A DNA stretch of 64,000 nucleotides from Duncaniella muris. GTDB taxonomy: Bacteria > Bacteroidota > Bacteroidia > Bacteroidales > Muribaculaceae. The first letter of the stretch is position 1; each line of letters begins with the position of its first letter. Under the pieces are notes generated by a model. It was not told where the DNA came from and did no database searches. It saw nothing but the letters and a program-made list of their open reading frames with translations. The stretch spans positions 1-64,000 of the forward strand of contig NZ_PUEC01000019.1 in assembly GCF_003024805.1 (NCBI RefSeq). Reading direction: 5' to 3'. The position numbers and the translations under genes were made by a program. Shown one piece after another: positions 39,746 to 48,951 of the stretch.

Positions 39746-41013
39746 TAACGCTCCTCTTTGACATCATAAGAGGTAGGGATCAGATCCAGAACGGCTCTAT
39801 TGGCTTTATCTATTGGATCCCAGGATTTACGGAGATAAATATCCGTTACTTTCATTGAATCATCCACATGATTGAGTGCTGCGTGAACGGTGTACTTATC
39901 CACCCCAGCATCATTGAGGGCGATGGTTGCCCATGTGTGCCTGGCAGCGTAAAACTCCAGATCATCTATCTGGAGAGCTTTGCCGATTACTTTCAGCCCT
40001 TTGTTTATTGCAGCCGTGAATGTATCAATGGAGGCGTAAAGCCGATGGAAATTGAAAACCCTCTCTCCAGTCGGATCTTTGTATTTCTCCAGGAGAGCCT
40101 TTGCCTCTGGTTCAATCTTGATGGAGATCTCCGCCTTATCGGATCTCCTGGATCTGGTTTTGGCTCTCTGGTAAGTAAGCCTCCCTCCCTTGCAGTCGGT
40201 ACAAGTATAAAGATCCGCCTCATTCATGCCCAGCAAAAGGTACGAAAGCATAAACACATCCTTTGCCAGATTATGCCTATTGGTACCAGGTTGCATGATC
40301 ATAGTATAGGGGTGCGCTATGAGTGCCTGGAGCTGATCAATGGTTAGGGCACGTTTCCGAGTGATCGGCACTTTGGGGATCGTAACCTTTTTGAACGGAG
40401 AGAGAGGGATCCTAATAATCCCAGCATCCTCATCATTAAACTCAGCCTTTGCCTTATTGTGGATCGCCCTCAACACGGAGGGATAGAGGCTTTGTGCTCG
40501 TTCCCCTCTTTCTCTGTTTTTTCTGGCTGGTAGTTTCTGGAGCCAGAGGATCCAATCATTGATCAGCTTAACGGTGATCTCCTTGATGGATATGTTTTCC
40601 CTTTCAACATACCTAACCAGGCTATTGATCGCAACATTGTAGGTTCTTGCAGTCCCGATCCGCCCCTCATTCTCCAACTGTTTTGCATACGCTCTGCCAT
40701 AAGCCACAATATCCAGATCAAACACCTCCTGGGTATCTCTGGTGATTATTTCAACCACTTGCTCAACCGTCATGCTCTTGATCGCCTCTCCGACACGATC
40801 ACAACGCGATCGGTATTTCTTTATTAAATCATCAGTGAGATCAACGTATTTCTGGTTTTTCAGTTTTAGGGAACGTGTTAGATCCTCCCTGGTAACATAC
40901 CAGGGGGTTGAGAGGTATTTTTTCCTCATATTTTGAGTTACGCGGATCTTGATATTATAGGTGCCATCAGCCTTTTTCTGGTGGGCATAAACCTCCGCCT
41001 TAAATGTTGCCAT
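39727..41013 (-). CDS. int: Tyrosine-family integrase
   Basis: A 428-residue site-specific recombinase. It has an N-terminal arm-type part (about 1-90), a core-binding SAM-like part (about 95-210) and a catalytic part. Visible catalytic residues are Lys285 (QRAKTRS), Arg358-His359 (YAARHTWA), His382 (ALNHVDD) and Tyr393 (TDIYLR). The usual first Arg is not seen at its position: the motif reads LLLGMNEADL, with Leu261 before Gly. IntDOT of CTnDOT also lacks this Arg. The last codons lie inside a copy of the repeat array (LPKQK). The adjacent tRNA-Arg is the probable attachment site. Confidence 0.9.
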   Translation of the reverse strand: MATFKAEVYAHQKKADGTYNIKIRVTQNMRKKYLSTPWYVTREDLTRSLKLKNQKYVDLTDDLIKKYRSRCDRVGEAIKSMTVEQVVEIITRDTQEVFDLDIVAYGRAYAKQLENEGRIGTARTYNVAINSLVRYVERENISIKEITVKLINDWILWLQKLPARKNRERGERAQSLYPSVLRAIHNKAKAEFNDEDAGIIRIPLSPFKKVTIPKVPITRKRALTIDQLQALIAHPYTMIMQPGTNRHNLAKDVFMLSYLLLGMNEADLYTCTDCKGGRLTYQRAKTRSRRSDKAEISIKIEPEAKALLEKYKDPTGERVFNFHRLYASIDTFTAAINKGLKVIGKALQIDDLEFYAARHTWATIALNDAGVDKYTVHAALNHVDDSMKVTDIYLRKSWDPIDKANRAVLDLIPTSYDVKEERYLPKQK

Positions 41014-41020
41014 GTTTTTC

Positions 41021-41070
41021 TGTAGAATAATTGTAGAATATTACACCGCAAAATTACTAATTTTTTGCGG
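41021..41070 (-). promoter_or_regulatory. Integrase promoter region with direct and inverted repeats
   Basis: TGTAGAATA repeats at 41021-41029 and 41032-41040, 11 bp apart. An inverted repeat CCGCAAAA...TTTTGCGG spans 41046-41070 and contains a minus-strand -7 element TAATTTTG (41049-41056). No clear -33 element is found. These repeats may bind integrase, excisionase or a regulator near the attachment site. Confidence 0.6.
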
Positions 41071-41083
41071 ATTTTGAGAGCGT

Positions 41084-41113
41084 AAAAAAGCCCAATCTTA
41101 TTCAGACTGGGCT
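41084..41113 (-). terminator. Terminator downstream of tRNA-Arg
   Basis: On the minus strand AGCCCAGTCT (41104-41113) pairs with AGATTGGGCT (41089-41098), then TTTTTT. It lies just after the 3' end of the tRNA. Confidence 0.8.
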
Positions 41114-41119
41114 AATTTG

Positions 41120-41191
41120 TACCTCCGAAGGGAATCGAACCCTTATCTATGGTTTAGGAAACCACTATTCTATCCGTTGAACTACAGAGGC
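41120..41191 (-). tRNA. tRNA-Arg (anticodon CCU)
   Basis: The 72-nt minus-strand sequence folds as a cloverleaf. Acceptor GCCTCTG pairs with CGGAGGT with discriminator A; the anticodon arm is GTGGT-TTCCTAA-ACCAT, giving CCU; the T arm is AAGGG-TTCGATT-CCCTT. CCA is not encoded. Its 3' end faces the integrase, so it is the likely attachment site. No strong promoter lies directly before it; transcription may come from the promoter at 41329-41359. Confidence 0.93.
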
Positions 41192-41267
41192 TTATGTGTA
41201 ATATTCTCAATTTTATTCATCAGCTCCATCACGGAGTGGATTATAAGAGTTTTCGGGAGCCTTTTAA

Positions 41268-41317
41268 TAGAGTGGAAGATTAGGAATTTCCCATTCTATC
41301 CGTTGAACTACCAAGGC
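41268..41317 (-). pseudogene. Truncated tRNA-Arg(CCU) remnant
   Basis: On the minus strand the sequence has the tRNA 5' half: GCCTTGG, then TAGTTCAACGGATAGAAT shared with the intact tRNA, then an anticodon loop TTCCTAA (41280-41286). The anticodon stem is degenerate and no T arm or acceptor 3' strand follows. It has a good promoter just upstream. It may be a second tRNA-Arg disrupted by an older insertion. Confidence 0.75.
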
Positions 41318-41328
41318 TTATTTGAATG

Positions 41329-41359
41329 CAAAATTACAACTATTAATCGATTTTTCCAA
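41329..41359 (-). promoter_or_regulatory. tRNA promoter upstream of the remnant
   Basis: TTG (41357-41359) and TAATTTTG (41329-41336) on the minus strand with a 20-bp spacer match the consensus. It is positioned to start transcription a few bases before the remnant tRNA at 41317. Confidence 0.75.
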
Positions 41360-41467
41360 TTTGCAGCCTGTTTTTATTGCGGATTGAGGCCAAATTGGAG
41401 TCAGGATCGAGGCTTTTTGAATCTCAATTCGAGGGTGCGGATTTATATAGGTATTACGTGACAGAGT

Positions 41468-44400
41468 TTATCTTGCGAGTGAAAGATTGAGATTAAAGCC
41501 GAATGAGGTGTTGGTTGTGGGGTAGGAGGTCGATGATACGATCGGGGTATTGATCTGATGATCGAAGAATGCTCCGAGCGTGAGGCGACGCGACATGATA
41601 TATGATGCGGTGAAGTTCATGGTCAGAGAGCGGGTGCCTGATGTGGGCTGGGTGTAGGCAGTTTCGATGCGGCGGATTAGAGCCTGGGTTTCTGAGAATG
41701 CAAAATCGGCGTTGAGGGTGAGGTCGTTGGATATGCCTCGTCCCGATCCTTTCATTTTGAGGACAGTATTGAAGCCGATGATCTTGTAGCCGAGTCCTAT
41801 AGTCAGGCCGCGCTGATTGGCTTCGACTATCTGACCGGCTGAGGTGTTGAGTGTCAGAGTGCGGGAATCACGATAGTCGGCCGAGATTGTCATGTCGTTC
41901 TTAAGTGTTACGGCTGCGCCGAGAAGCGGAGCGAATTTTTCGGTTATGGCCACAGATGAAATGTTGTAGGGCGATGTCGGGACCGGATTTCCGGTGAGTT
42001 CGTCAATAGTGAATCCGAGGTCGCCCTTGTCGGCGCTCATCCAGTTAAGGTATGATGAATATGATCCGACCGAGTAGGTGCACTGGTAGGCATGGCTCAG
42101 TGTGAAGGCCTTGAATACGTTGCGCAGGTTGCCGAGGTAGATGAGTCCATCATAGGTCACACGCCAGTTCGGAAGAGCGTTTGCAAACGATGGGAAAGGA
42201 GTCAGATATTGCTTGCCGGGGTTGGTGCCTGAGTAGGCGGCGATGAATGCCGGAATGAGTACATCGGAACTTGTCGGGCTGATGTCGCCGACGGAGGGAT
42301 TGAACGGATTGCCGGCGTTGATATTTCCTTCCATGAATCCTCCCATCGGGTAGTTGAGCCCTGCATACTGGGAGCGCACACGGTTTGCGATGACAGGTAT
42401 GTTTGCGAGGAAGTCATTGAAGGCATCTGAGGCATATCCGTTGTCGGCTTTGAAGTGTCTGAGGGCTGTTTTCAGAGCCACATGGGTCTTGGTGTAGGAG
42501 CCGGCAAGGGCTGTCGGCATGTTGTCATACATAAACTGTACTGATCGCGTGCGGTTATCGGTCCGGTTAGTGGTCAGCACGATCTTAAGACCTTTGACGG
42601 GCTCAAGAGTCAGATCGAAGTTCAGTTCTTTTGTGTGGGCGAAGATCGCCGGAGATGTCTGGCCGTCGTCGGTGATCAGCCATCCGCGGTGCAGGGCCTT
42701 GTCAATGTAGCTTTCATCTGTGAATCCGAAAGCAAAATCCAGTCCGGGCGACATCGGCCCATAGCTGCGTGACTGGCCGAATACATTGCCGATGGTCGGG
42801 CGGAACAGAGGGAGAGAAAGTGAGTTGGTGGAGCGGAAGCGGAACGATGCGTTGCGTGGTGACATGACGAAGCGGCTGGCATATTCGCCGATCTCGCGCC
42901 AAAGAGTTTTTTCTTCCTTCAATACTTCCTCGATAGTAAATTTGATGTTCTGATCGCCACGTGTAAGTACTTCGATGCTGTTGGCATCCTTCACTTTGTG
43001 TGTGATGCGGAATGGCTTGCCGTCAACTGTCGTGGCTTTTACCTTGACTTTCGAATTGCGCAGATTGTGGCGCACTGTCAGAGTGGTGTCCGGCAGCAGC
43101 GCGTATGTACGTTCGAATTTCTTCGGTTTTTTTACTCTTGTCTGAGCCTTTTTGGCCTGGAAGCGCTGGTTGACTTTCTTTGTGTAGGACCACTTGTTAT
43201 AGAGCGATTCAAAATTGACACGACCGTCCATATTCCATGAAGCCTGATTGGCAATGGAGTTGCCGGTTTCGATTCCATCGACCTCCGCACCGCGGTCCCA
43301 GCGATAGGTCGAGTTATATGATATGTTACCTGTCAGCCAGTCAAGAACCGGAATCTTGTTGAACGGTGCCCGATAGCTGGCCACGAATGACTGATTGTAG
43401 CTCCACGGAGTTCCGAGATGAAGAATGCTCTGCAATACGGTGTCTTTCCATTCCTTGTACTTGTCAGGGAACAGTTTGCGGTTCACAGCGCCCATTGTCT
43501 CTTCAATGCGGGCCGATGTGTTGCTGTTGAAGTTGAAGGTGAGAGATTTGGTCAGGTTCCATGTGAGCGAGAGCTGACGGTCCCAGATGAAGTTCTTGCT
43601 GACAGATACCGGAAGCTGGAAGTCGACATCAGTCTCAGACCGAGTCTGCATTTCGTAGTAGTAGCGCGAAATGGTGGTCAGGAACGTTATGTTGCTCGGC
43701 AGATAGTTGAACTCCCAGTCCTTGAAGAACTTCATATGTTTCGACTTGCTTTTTATAAAGCTGAAGGGCTTGACACCTTTAAGATAGGGGGTGTAGGAAT
43801 ACTGGAGAGAACCGCGGTAGTCGTTGGTGTTCTCATATTCGGTGGTCGGATCTGTTTTCGACTGCTTGTTAAACGAGAAGTTTATGGTGAAGTTAGCCGG
43901 GTCCCACGGCATCGGATTTTTGGATTTTACATCAAATTTCAGACCTGAAATGGAGAAACTTTTGATAGTGGAGTGCTCCACGGAATAGCTGCGGATCGAG
44001 TCTTTCTGGGCTTTCGTGGTGCATGCGTCAAGCGCGTCTTTAAGTCTTACGTCCTGATCAAGAGGATTGTATTTCGGCGTGATTATTTCTTTTGACACTG
44101 AGTAGTAGATCGGAGCGCGCAGCTTGACTTTCTCAGGGAGGAAACGGCCGGCATCGACCTGAAGGGCGAAGTTGTACTGCTCATAGTCATCCATGCGCCG
44201 GGCGTTGAGGCTCTGATCAACCCCGCCGAAGCCGGCGGTCTCTACGTGGGCGCCAAAATTCAGCGTGGCGATATCACTTACTCCGATATTCAGATTGCCT
44301 TTCGCTGCCCATCCTCCTTCGCTTTCGAAATCGGTTACTTTCAGTTCGTTGAGCCACACGATGGCATCTTTTGCGGTACTTGCATTGTTGCGGACACCAA

Positions 44401-47400
44401 TAAGCATCACACGGACATCACTGAGCGACGGATTGCCTATGACGGCCATGCGGTTGCGCTCGTTGTCCGGGTCACGCCCTGTAAAGAGAGTGGCGAATCC
44501 TACGCCAGGCTGCTGTTCATTCTTGGCCCGGTTGCGCTCTTTCTTCAGATCGACAAGTGCCTGAAGGTTGAAGTCCATGTAGTTTTCACGAGGCCATACG
44601 ATGGCACGGTCTTTGGCATCGTCGGCATATTTACCGGCCGGGGTCAGCTGCAGAGGTACTTCATATTCATAATAGTTGCTGCGCACATCAGTGCCGAGGC
44701 GCAGGAACACGGAAATTTCACCGGACTGGAGCTTTGTCATGTCATCAATGAGCTTTTCCGCGTGGACCCACATCTGGAGTTTCTTGTAATTTCTCAGATC
44801 GTGATGGGTGTTTTTGTAAATACCACGCGCGTCACCTGGCTGGAGGCCGGTGACTTTAAGCGAAAGGGACTGTTCGTTGAGCTGCACAATCTGGCTTTGG
44901 CCGGGGTCTGTGATGCGGCTGACGCCAGGGGGGAGCACATAGTTGACCGGTTCGCGTTTTGAGTTTTCCTCGATGTTGACCACCGACATGTCAAGCTGAC
45001 CCTCGGCCGGGGTATCTCCTCGTGAATTGAGATTGAACTGATAGGGGCGCCATTCACCACGCACGAGCTCAAGAGTGGCAAAACGCAGGTGTGTGACGGC
45101 TTTGAAGCCGGTCATGAACATGCGGGCAAAACGGATAGTCGAGAAGTCACTGATGTTGCCGACTACTTTCTGATAGTCGCTCAAAGGAATCTTGAATTGA
45201 TACCAGACTACTTCCTGTGTAGTCTGATCATTGTTAATTACCACTGATACTTGCTTGTCGGTGATGTAATTTTTCCCGACAACAAGGTCTTCAGGACGGA
45301 TTGAGATCTTATATTGGAAATAACGCTCGTATTCGTTCAGAGTGTTGTCTTGATTGATGTCCTCCACATCAGGAAGCGCACGTGATGACTGATAGAGCGG
45401 ATCAGTTGCGTCTGAAGGGGAAAGTGAGTTACCTTCCACTCCGTTATAGCGTTTATAACGATCCAGCACTCCGAGACGCTGTTCGTCGTAGTCGTATCCG
45501 CGGAAAAAGTGGTAGTTATCACCTGCCGGGTCGTTGAAAGGGGAAAATGGATCTGCTTCCATGCGTTCGATGGCAGACGGACTGAGTTTACGGCGCAGTT
45601 CGGCAAGATAGTCGGAATATGTGCTGAAGCCGAATTCATCTTCATTGATGAGGCCGTCCAGGCCGACGTCCTGCGGGAGTCGCGAGCTACTGTTGTTGTC
45701 AAAAGCGTAGGTCAGAGAGTTCTGGGCCGAGACGCGTCCCCATACAGTAGACTGCATGAACTGGTCATCGCCGTTGACGGGAACACCGTTCTCATAGCTC
45801 TTCAGGCCATCTTTAAGTATATCTTCAGAGATTTCTCCGAAATTCAGATAAAGATCTCCACCCTCAAGGTTGTCATTGTCGGGGTCAAGGAATGGCGAAA
45901 GCATCCAGAATTGGACATATTCGATGTTCGATGCATCGAAGTTGGTGTTGTCCATCTTACGCATGATGCCTCCCCACCGGCGTTCGGGATAGAGAAGATT
46001 GCCTTGGTCATCGATATCTGTCGCGTCAAGGTTGTAGGGCCCGCGTTCGGTAGGATAGAATGACAGATTCAGAGTCTGGATGGTATTCGATTCGCCATAT
46101 GTAAGTTCTCTACCTGGAAAAATTTCACGTGAGGTTATCTCGCGGACATAAGGGTTATTGAGCATGGCTGGATCGTTCTTGATATAACCGGGACACATCG
46201 AGGAGTTGCGGGCTGTGAACATGCGGTCTATATTATACCAGTTAAGCAGCGCGCGGTTTTTGCCATAGCGGATGTCATTTGACAGCGATGCCTCAGGAAA
46301 CAGCGCGTCACCGCTCGGATCATATGGAGTGGATGCGAGAAACCATGAGTATGGTGACCGCAGATCAATGCCGATCTGTGAACTCTCGAAGTCATCAATG
46401 TATGACGATCCGCGGTTGCTGCCGCTTTTCTGTTTGTGTGGAATAAGATTTGCGAATTCAGCCTGGAGGCTCAGGGTAGACGGCTGGACTGCATTGACCG
46501 TAGGTATCTTGTTCAAGAGGTTTGTCAGCCACATGAACTGGGTGTTATACTGCATGTTGAGCCCCCAGATGGTATTGTTGACTATCTCATCTCCGATATT
46601 TACCTTTTCGGTCTGAGCTTTCTCGGAGAAGTGCATGATAGTGGCTCCGAGGTTGAAATCTTTGTTGAACTTATAGTTGAGATCAAGGCCCAGCAGGGTC
46701 TTGCGTTGCATGGAGTAGAGCGACTGATTTTCCAGTGTCACATTGATGCTCTGCCCGGAGTCAATGATGCTTTGGTTGGTAATGGTCACAATGCCCATTG
46801 TGTAGTCTACCGTATAGTCGCTGTTTTCTACAAGTGGAACACCGCCGGCAGTGACAACTACTGATCCGCGAGGCACATTCATGGCATTCAGCCTGATTTG
46901 CGAGGATGAACCTTCAGCTCCCTTATATTGGCCTGAGAGGATGAATTTGTTTTTGTCTGCAAACTGACGGGCGACAATTAGGGTTGAATCATAGAGCTGA
47001 TTGTAAACATAAGGCTCCGCGGCAGCCGGATTGCCGATTTTTTCCTCAAGGTTGGATCCGAACGGCTCTACAACCGGGAATATAATTTTGCCCTGAGAGG
47101 AAAGAATGGTGTATCCCTCTATGAAGTCAAAGAATCCGTCAGGATTTGATGCTTCGTTTGAATCTATGCGGTCAAGATTCATGACCTGGAGCAGCGGCAC
47201 ATTATTAATAGGTGCCACGGGCAGATAGTTGATCTGGGTGCCGGTCGTGTCACTCAGATATTTTATATTAAGCCGAAAGTCTGATTTGCTTATCTGGTAG
47301 GCGCCGAGTGAATAGACGTTTTTCATCATAAGATCCCACATCGGGAGTTTGGGATTTATGGTGGTTGATTTCAGCATCTTCAGATAGAGCGACTGGTCGG

Positions 47401-48862
47401 TGGTCGAAATGTCGGCGGAAAATTCACCGACCTGATAGACTTTGCCGTTGTATGTGTATTCATAGGCCACACCAAGGACCTCGTCAGAAGCCAAGGCGCT
47501 TTTGAGCGAAATGTATCCGAGGGTAGGGTTCAGTGTGTATTCTGAGGATGAGAGCAGACGGGCCGATTCAACTTTTTCATAATCCATGCCTCCGTTTATC
47601 CCCAAGGCAGACAGCGGGGCAAGAGCCTGGGTCACAGTGTTGATGTTTCGTGCTCCGGGATAGTCATTCTTGATTGTGGCGAGCAGGTTGTTTGAAAGGT
47701 TTGATGGCTGTGGATAGGCAGGGTCTGTCAACCAGTAATCACTGGCGAGCACCCGATTCTCGCCAAGGTCCATGAACGCGACAAAATTTCGGCTCTGGTC
47801 AAAACGCGCATTGCGGTTCGTGATCCAGACTTCAATCCTTGTGATCTGTATGCCTGACGAAACATATGGCAGACGTGAAGCAAAGACGTCGTAATTGTCA
47901 CGGAAGAAGTGACCGAGGAAGAAGTGGCGGTTCTGATCGTATTCATCCGCATTGATTGAGAACTCAGTTGTCTGCACACCGCCTTTCGAACTTACAGATG
48001 TTGACTGCGAATTCTGTTGAGAGACAAGAGCAGTAGCAGTCAGCTTGCCGAACTGCAACTGAGTCTTTATGCCGAACAGGGCGGTGCTTCCACGGATGAG
48101 TGATGAGCCTGTGGTCATCGAGACATTACCGGCCTCGATTGACTTGACAATGTCATCTTCCTTGCCTTCATAAGCGAGTTTTATGTTTTTCGAGTCGAAA
48201 TCGAAGGTCGCATCTGTATTGTAGGTCATATTGAACTTCATGCGGTCGCCTACAGAGGCATTTACCGTGGCCTGGATCTTTTGGTCAAAGTCAAAATAAG
48301 TCCTCCTGCGGGCATCAAGTGCAAGGGCTGGGTTGTCAGTCTTGTTGGTCTTGACACCCATTGAAAGATTCACTGAACCCTGGGTTTTCAGCTGAACACC
48401 ACCGGGGCCAAATATTTTTTCAAGCGGTCCGAGAGCAAAATTCATGTCGAGAATGTTGAAGGGCTCCTTGTCAGGTGTTGTCAGAGCTTCAGCATTCCGC
48501 AGCCTGAAATAGTCTTGCATCTGACGGCGCGTCTGCCAGGTGTTGTATTGTTGAGGTGTCAGATAGAAGGGTGTGACGATATCTGATTCGCCCAGACGTG
48601 TGCGGATCACATAGCATCCCAGTTGAGGATCAAATTCAGCGGTAGTCGAAATGTTTGATGGCAAGTCCAGGTCTGTGGCAAGTTCCTGCTGCATGAGCTC
48701 ATCGTATGTCTGAGGTATCAGGGGCCTTACCGGAAACAGCGTTGTGATAGTGTCAGTCTGGCCTTGCTGAGGAGCTGTTATGACTGGAGCCGGAGGATTG
48801 AATTCTGGAGAAATACTTTGGCCGAATGCAAAAAAAGCACTTGTCACCGTCAGAATGGCCAT
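41468..48862 (-). CDS. sprA: SprA, type 9 secretion system outer-membrane translocon
   Basis: A 2464-residue secreted beta-barrel protein. SprA forms the very large outer-membrane channel of the type 9 secretion system. The length and the overall pattern match: many repeated beta-hairpins, segments such as SFGFNLNLSLAR at the C-terminus, and a typical LQTQGSVNLS-type strand region in the N-terminal part. The chosen ATG gives a signal segment MAILTVTSAFFAFGQS that lacks a basic n-region. The frame stays open upstream, where CTG at 48910 is followed by KQRRNIFKLRSIITV, so a non-ATG start is possible. It shares a promoter with ruvA. Confidence 0.93.
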   Translation of the reverse strand: MAILTVTSAFFAFGQSISPEFNPPAPVITAPQQGQTDTITTLFPVRPLIPQTYDELMQQELATDLDLPSNISTTAEFDPQLGCYVIRTRLGESDIVTPFYLTPQQYNTWQTRRQMQDYFRLRNAEALTTPDKEPFNILDMNFALGPLEKIFGPGGVQLKTQGSVNLSMGVKTNKTDNPALALDARRRTYFDFDQKIQATVNASVGDRMKFNMTYNTDATFDFDSKNIKLAYEGKEDDIVKSIEAGNVSMTTGSSLIRGSTALFGIKTQLQFGKLTATALVSQQNSQSTSVSSKGGVQTTEFSINADEYDQNRHFFLGHFFRDNYDVFASRLPYVSSGIQITRIEVWITNRNARFDQSRNFVAFMDLGENRVLASDYWLTDPAYPQPSNLSNNLLATIKNDYPGARNINTVTQALAPLSALGINGGMDYEKVESARLLSSSEYTLNPTLGYISLKSALASDEVLGVAYEYTYNGKVYQVGEFSADISTTDQSLYLKMLKSTTINPKLPMWDLMMKNVYSLGAYQISKSDFRLNIKYLSDTTGTQINYLPVAPINNVPLLQVMNLDRIDSNEASNPDGFFDFIEGYTILSSQGKIIFPVVEPFGSNLEEKIGNPAAAEPYVYNQLYDSTLIVARQFADKNKFILSGQYKGAEGSSSQIRLNAMNVPRGSVVVTAGGVPLVENSDYTVDYTMGIVTITNQSIIDSGQSINVTLENQSLYSMQRKTLLGLDLNYKFNKDFNLGATIMHFSEKAQTEKVNIGDEIVNNTIWGLNMQYNTQFMWLTNLLNKIPTVNAVQPSTLSLQAEFANLIPHKQKSGSNRGSSYIDDFESSQIGIDLRSPYSWFLASTPYDPSGDALFPEASLSNDIRYGKNRALLNWYNIDRMFTARNSSMCPGYIKNDPAMLNNPYVREITSREIFPGRELTYGESNTIQTLNLSFYPTERGPYNLDATDIDDQGNLLYPERRWGGIMRKMDNTNFDASNIEYVQFWMLSPFLDPDNDNLEGGDLYLNFGEISEDILKDGLKSYENGVPVNGDDQFMQSTVWGRVSAQNSLTYAFDNNSSSRLPQDVGLDGLINEDEFGFSTYSDYLAELRRKLSPSAIERMEADPFSPFNDPAGDNYHFFRGYDYDEQRLGVLDRYKRYNGVEGNSLSPSDATDPLYQSSRALPDVEDINQDNTLNEYERYFQYKISIRPEDLVVGKNYITDKQVSVVINNDQTTQEVVWYQFKIPLSDYQKVVGNISDFSTIRFARMFMTGFKAVTHLRFATLELVRGEWRPYQFNLNSRGDTPAEGQLDMSVVNIEENSKREPVNYVLPPGVSRITDPGQSQIVQLNEQSLSLKVTGLQPGDARGIYKNTHHDLRNYKKLQMWVHAEKLIDDMTKLQSGEISVFLRLGTDVRSNYYEYEVPLQLTPAGKYADDAKDRAIVWPRENYMDFNLQALVDLKKERNRAKNEQQPGVGFATLFTGRDPDNERNRMAVIGNPSLSDVRVMLIGVRNNASTAKDAIVWLNELKVTDFESEGGWAAKGNLNIGVSDIATLNFGAHVETAGFGGVDQSLNARRMDDYEQYNFALQVDAGRFLPEKVKLRAPIYYSVSKEIITPKYNPLDQDVRLKDALDACTTKAQKDSIRSYSVEHSTIKSFSISGLKFDVKSKNPMPWDPANFTINFSFNKQSKTDPTTEYENTNDYRGSLQYSYTPYLKGVKPFSFIKSKSKHMKFFKDWEFNYLPSNITFLTTISRYYYEMQTRSETDVDFQLPVSVSKNFIWDRQLSLTWNLTKSLTFNFNSNTSARIEETMGAVNRKLFPDKYKEWKDTVLQSILHLGTPWSYNQSFVASYRAPFNKIPVLDWLTGNISYNSTYRWDRGAEVDGIETGNSIANQASWNMDGRVNFESLYNKWSYTKKVNQRFQAKKAQTRVKKPKKFERTYALLPDTTLTVRHNLRNSKVKVKATTVDGKPFRITHKVKDANSIEVLTRGDQNIKFTIEEVLKEEKTLWREIGEYASRFVMSPRNASFRFRSTNSLSLPLFRPTIGNVFGQSRSYGPMSPGLDFAFGFTDESYIDKALHRGWLITDDGQTSPAIFAHTKELNFDLTLEPVKGLKIVLTTNRTDNRTRSVQFMYDNMPTALAGSYTKTHVALKTALRHFKADNGYASDAFNDFLANIPVIANRVRSQYAGLNYPMGGFMEGNINAGNPFNPSVGDISPTSSDVLIPAFIAAYSGTNPGKQYLTPFPSFANALPNWRVTYDGLIYLGNLRNVFKAFTLSHAYQCTYSVGSYSSYLNWMSADKGDLGFTIDELTGNPVPTSPYNISSVAITEKFAPLLGAAVTLKNDMTISADYRDSRTLTLNTSAGQIVEANQRGLTIGLGYKIIGFNTVLKMKGSGRGISNDLTLNADFAFSETQALIRRIETAYTQPTSGTRSLTMNFTASYIMSRRLTLGAFFDHQINTPIVSSTSYPTTNTSFGFNLNLSLAR

Positions 48863-48951
48863 GACGGTGATAATGCTTCGTAATTTGAATATGTTGCGCC
48901 TTTGTTTCAGGACTGTGTCGCTATGATGAATTCCGGTTAGTGTCCGAATCT

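Larger units (their letters stand above)
1..41120. mobile_element. Siphovirus-type prophage, left end outside the window
   Basis: A continuous run of phage genes covers head, tail, packaging, replication, recombination, immunity and integration functions. The right boundary is placed at the 3' end of the tRNA-Arg at 41120-41191, because the tyrosine integrase is adjacent and such elements commonly use tRNA 3' ends. The left attachment site is not in the window, so the core duplication cannot be shown. Phage genes use GAG, CTC/CTG and GATC-rich codon pairs heavily, unlike the host genes to the right, which prefer GAA. A tape measure gene and a frameshifting tail chaperone indicate a long non-contractile tail (siphovirus morphology). 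Confidence 0.93.
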
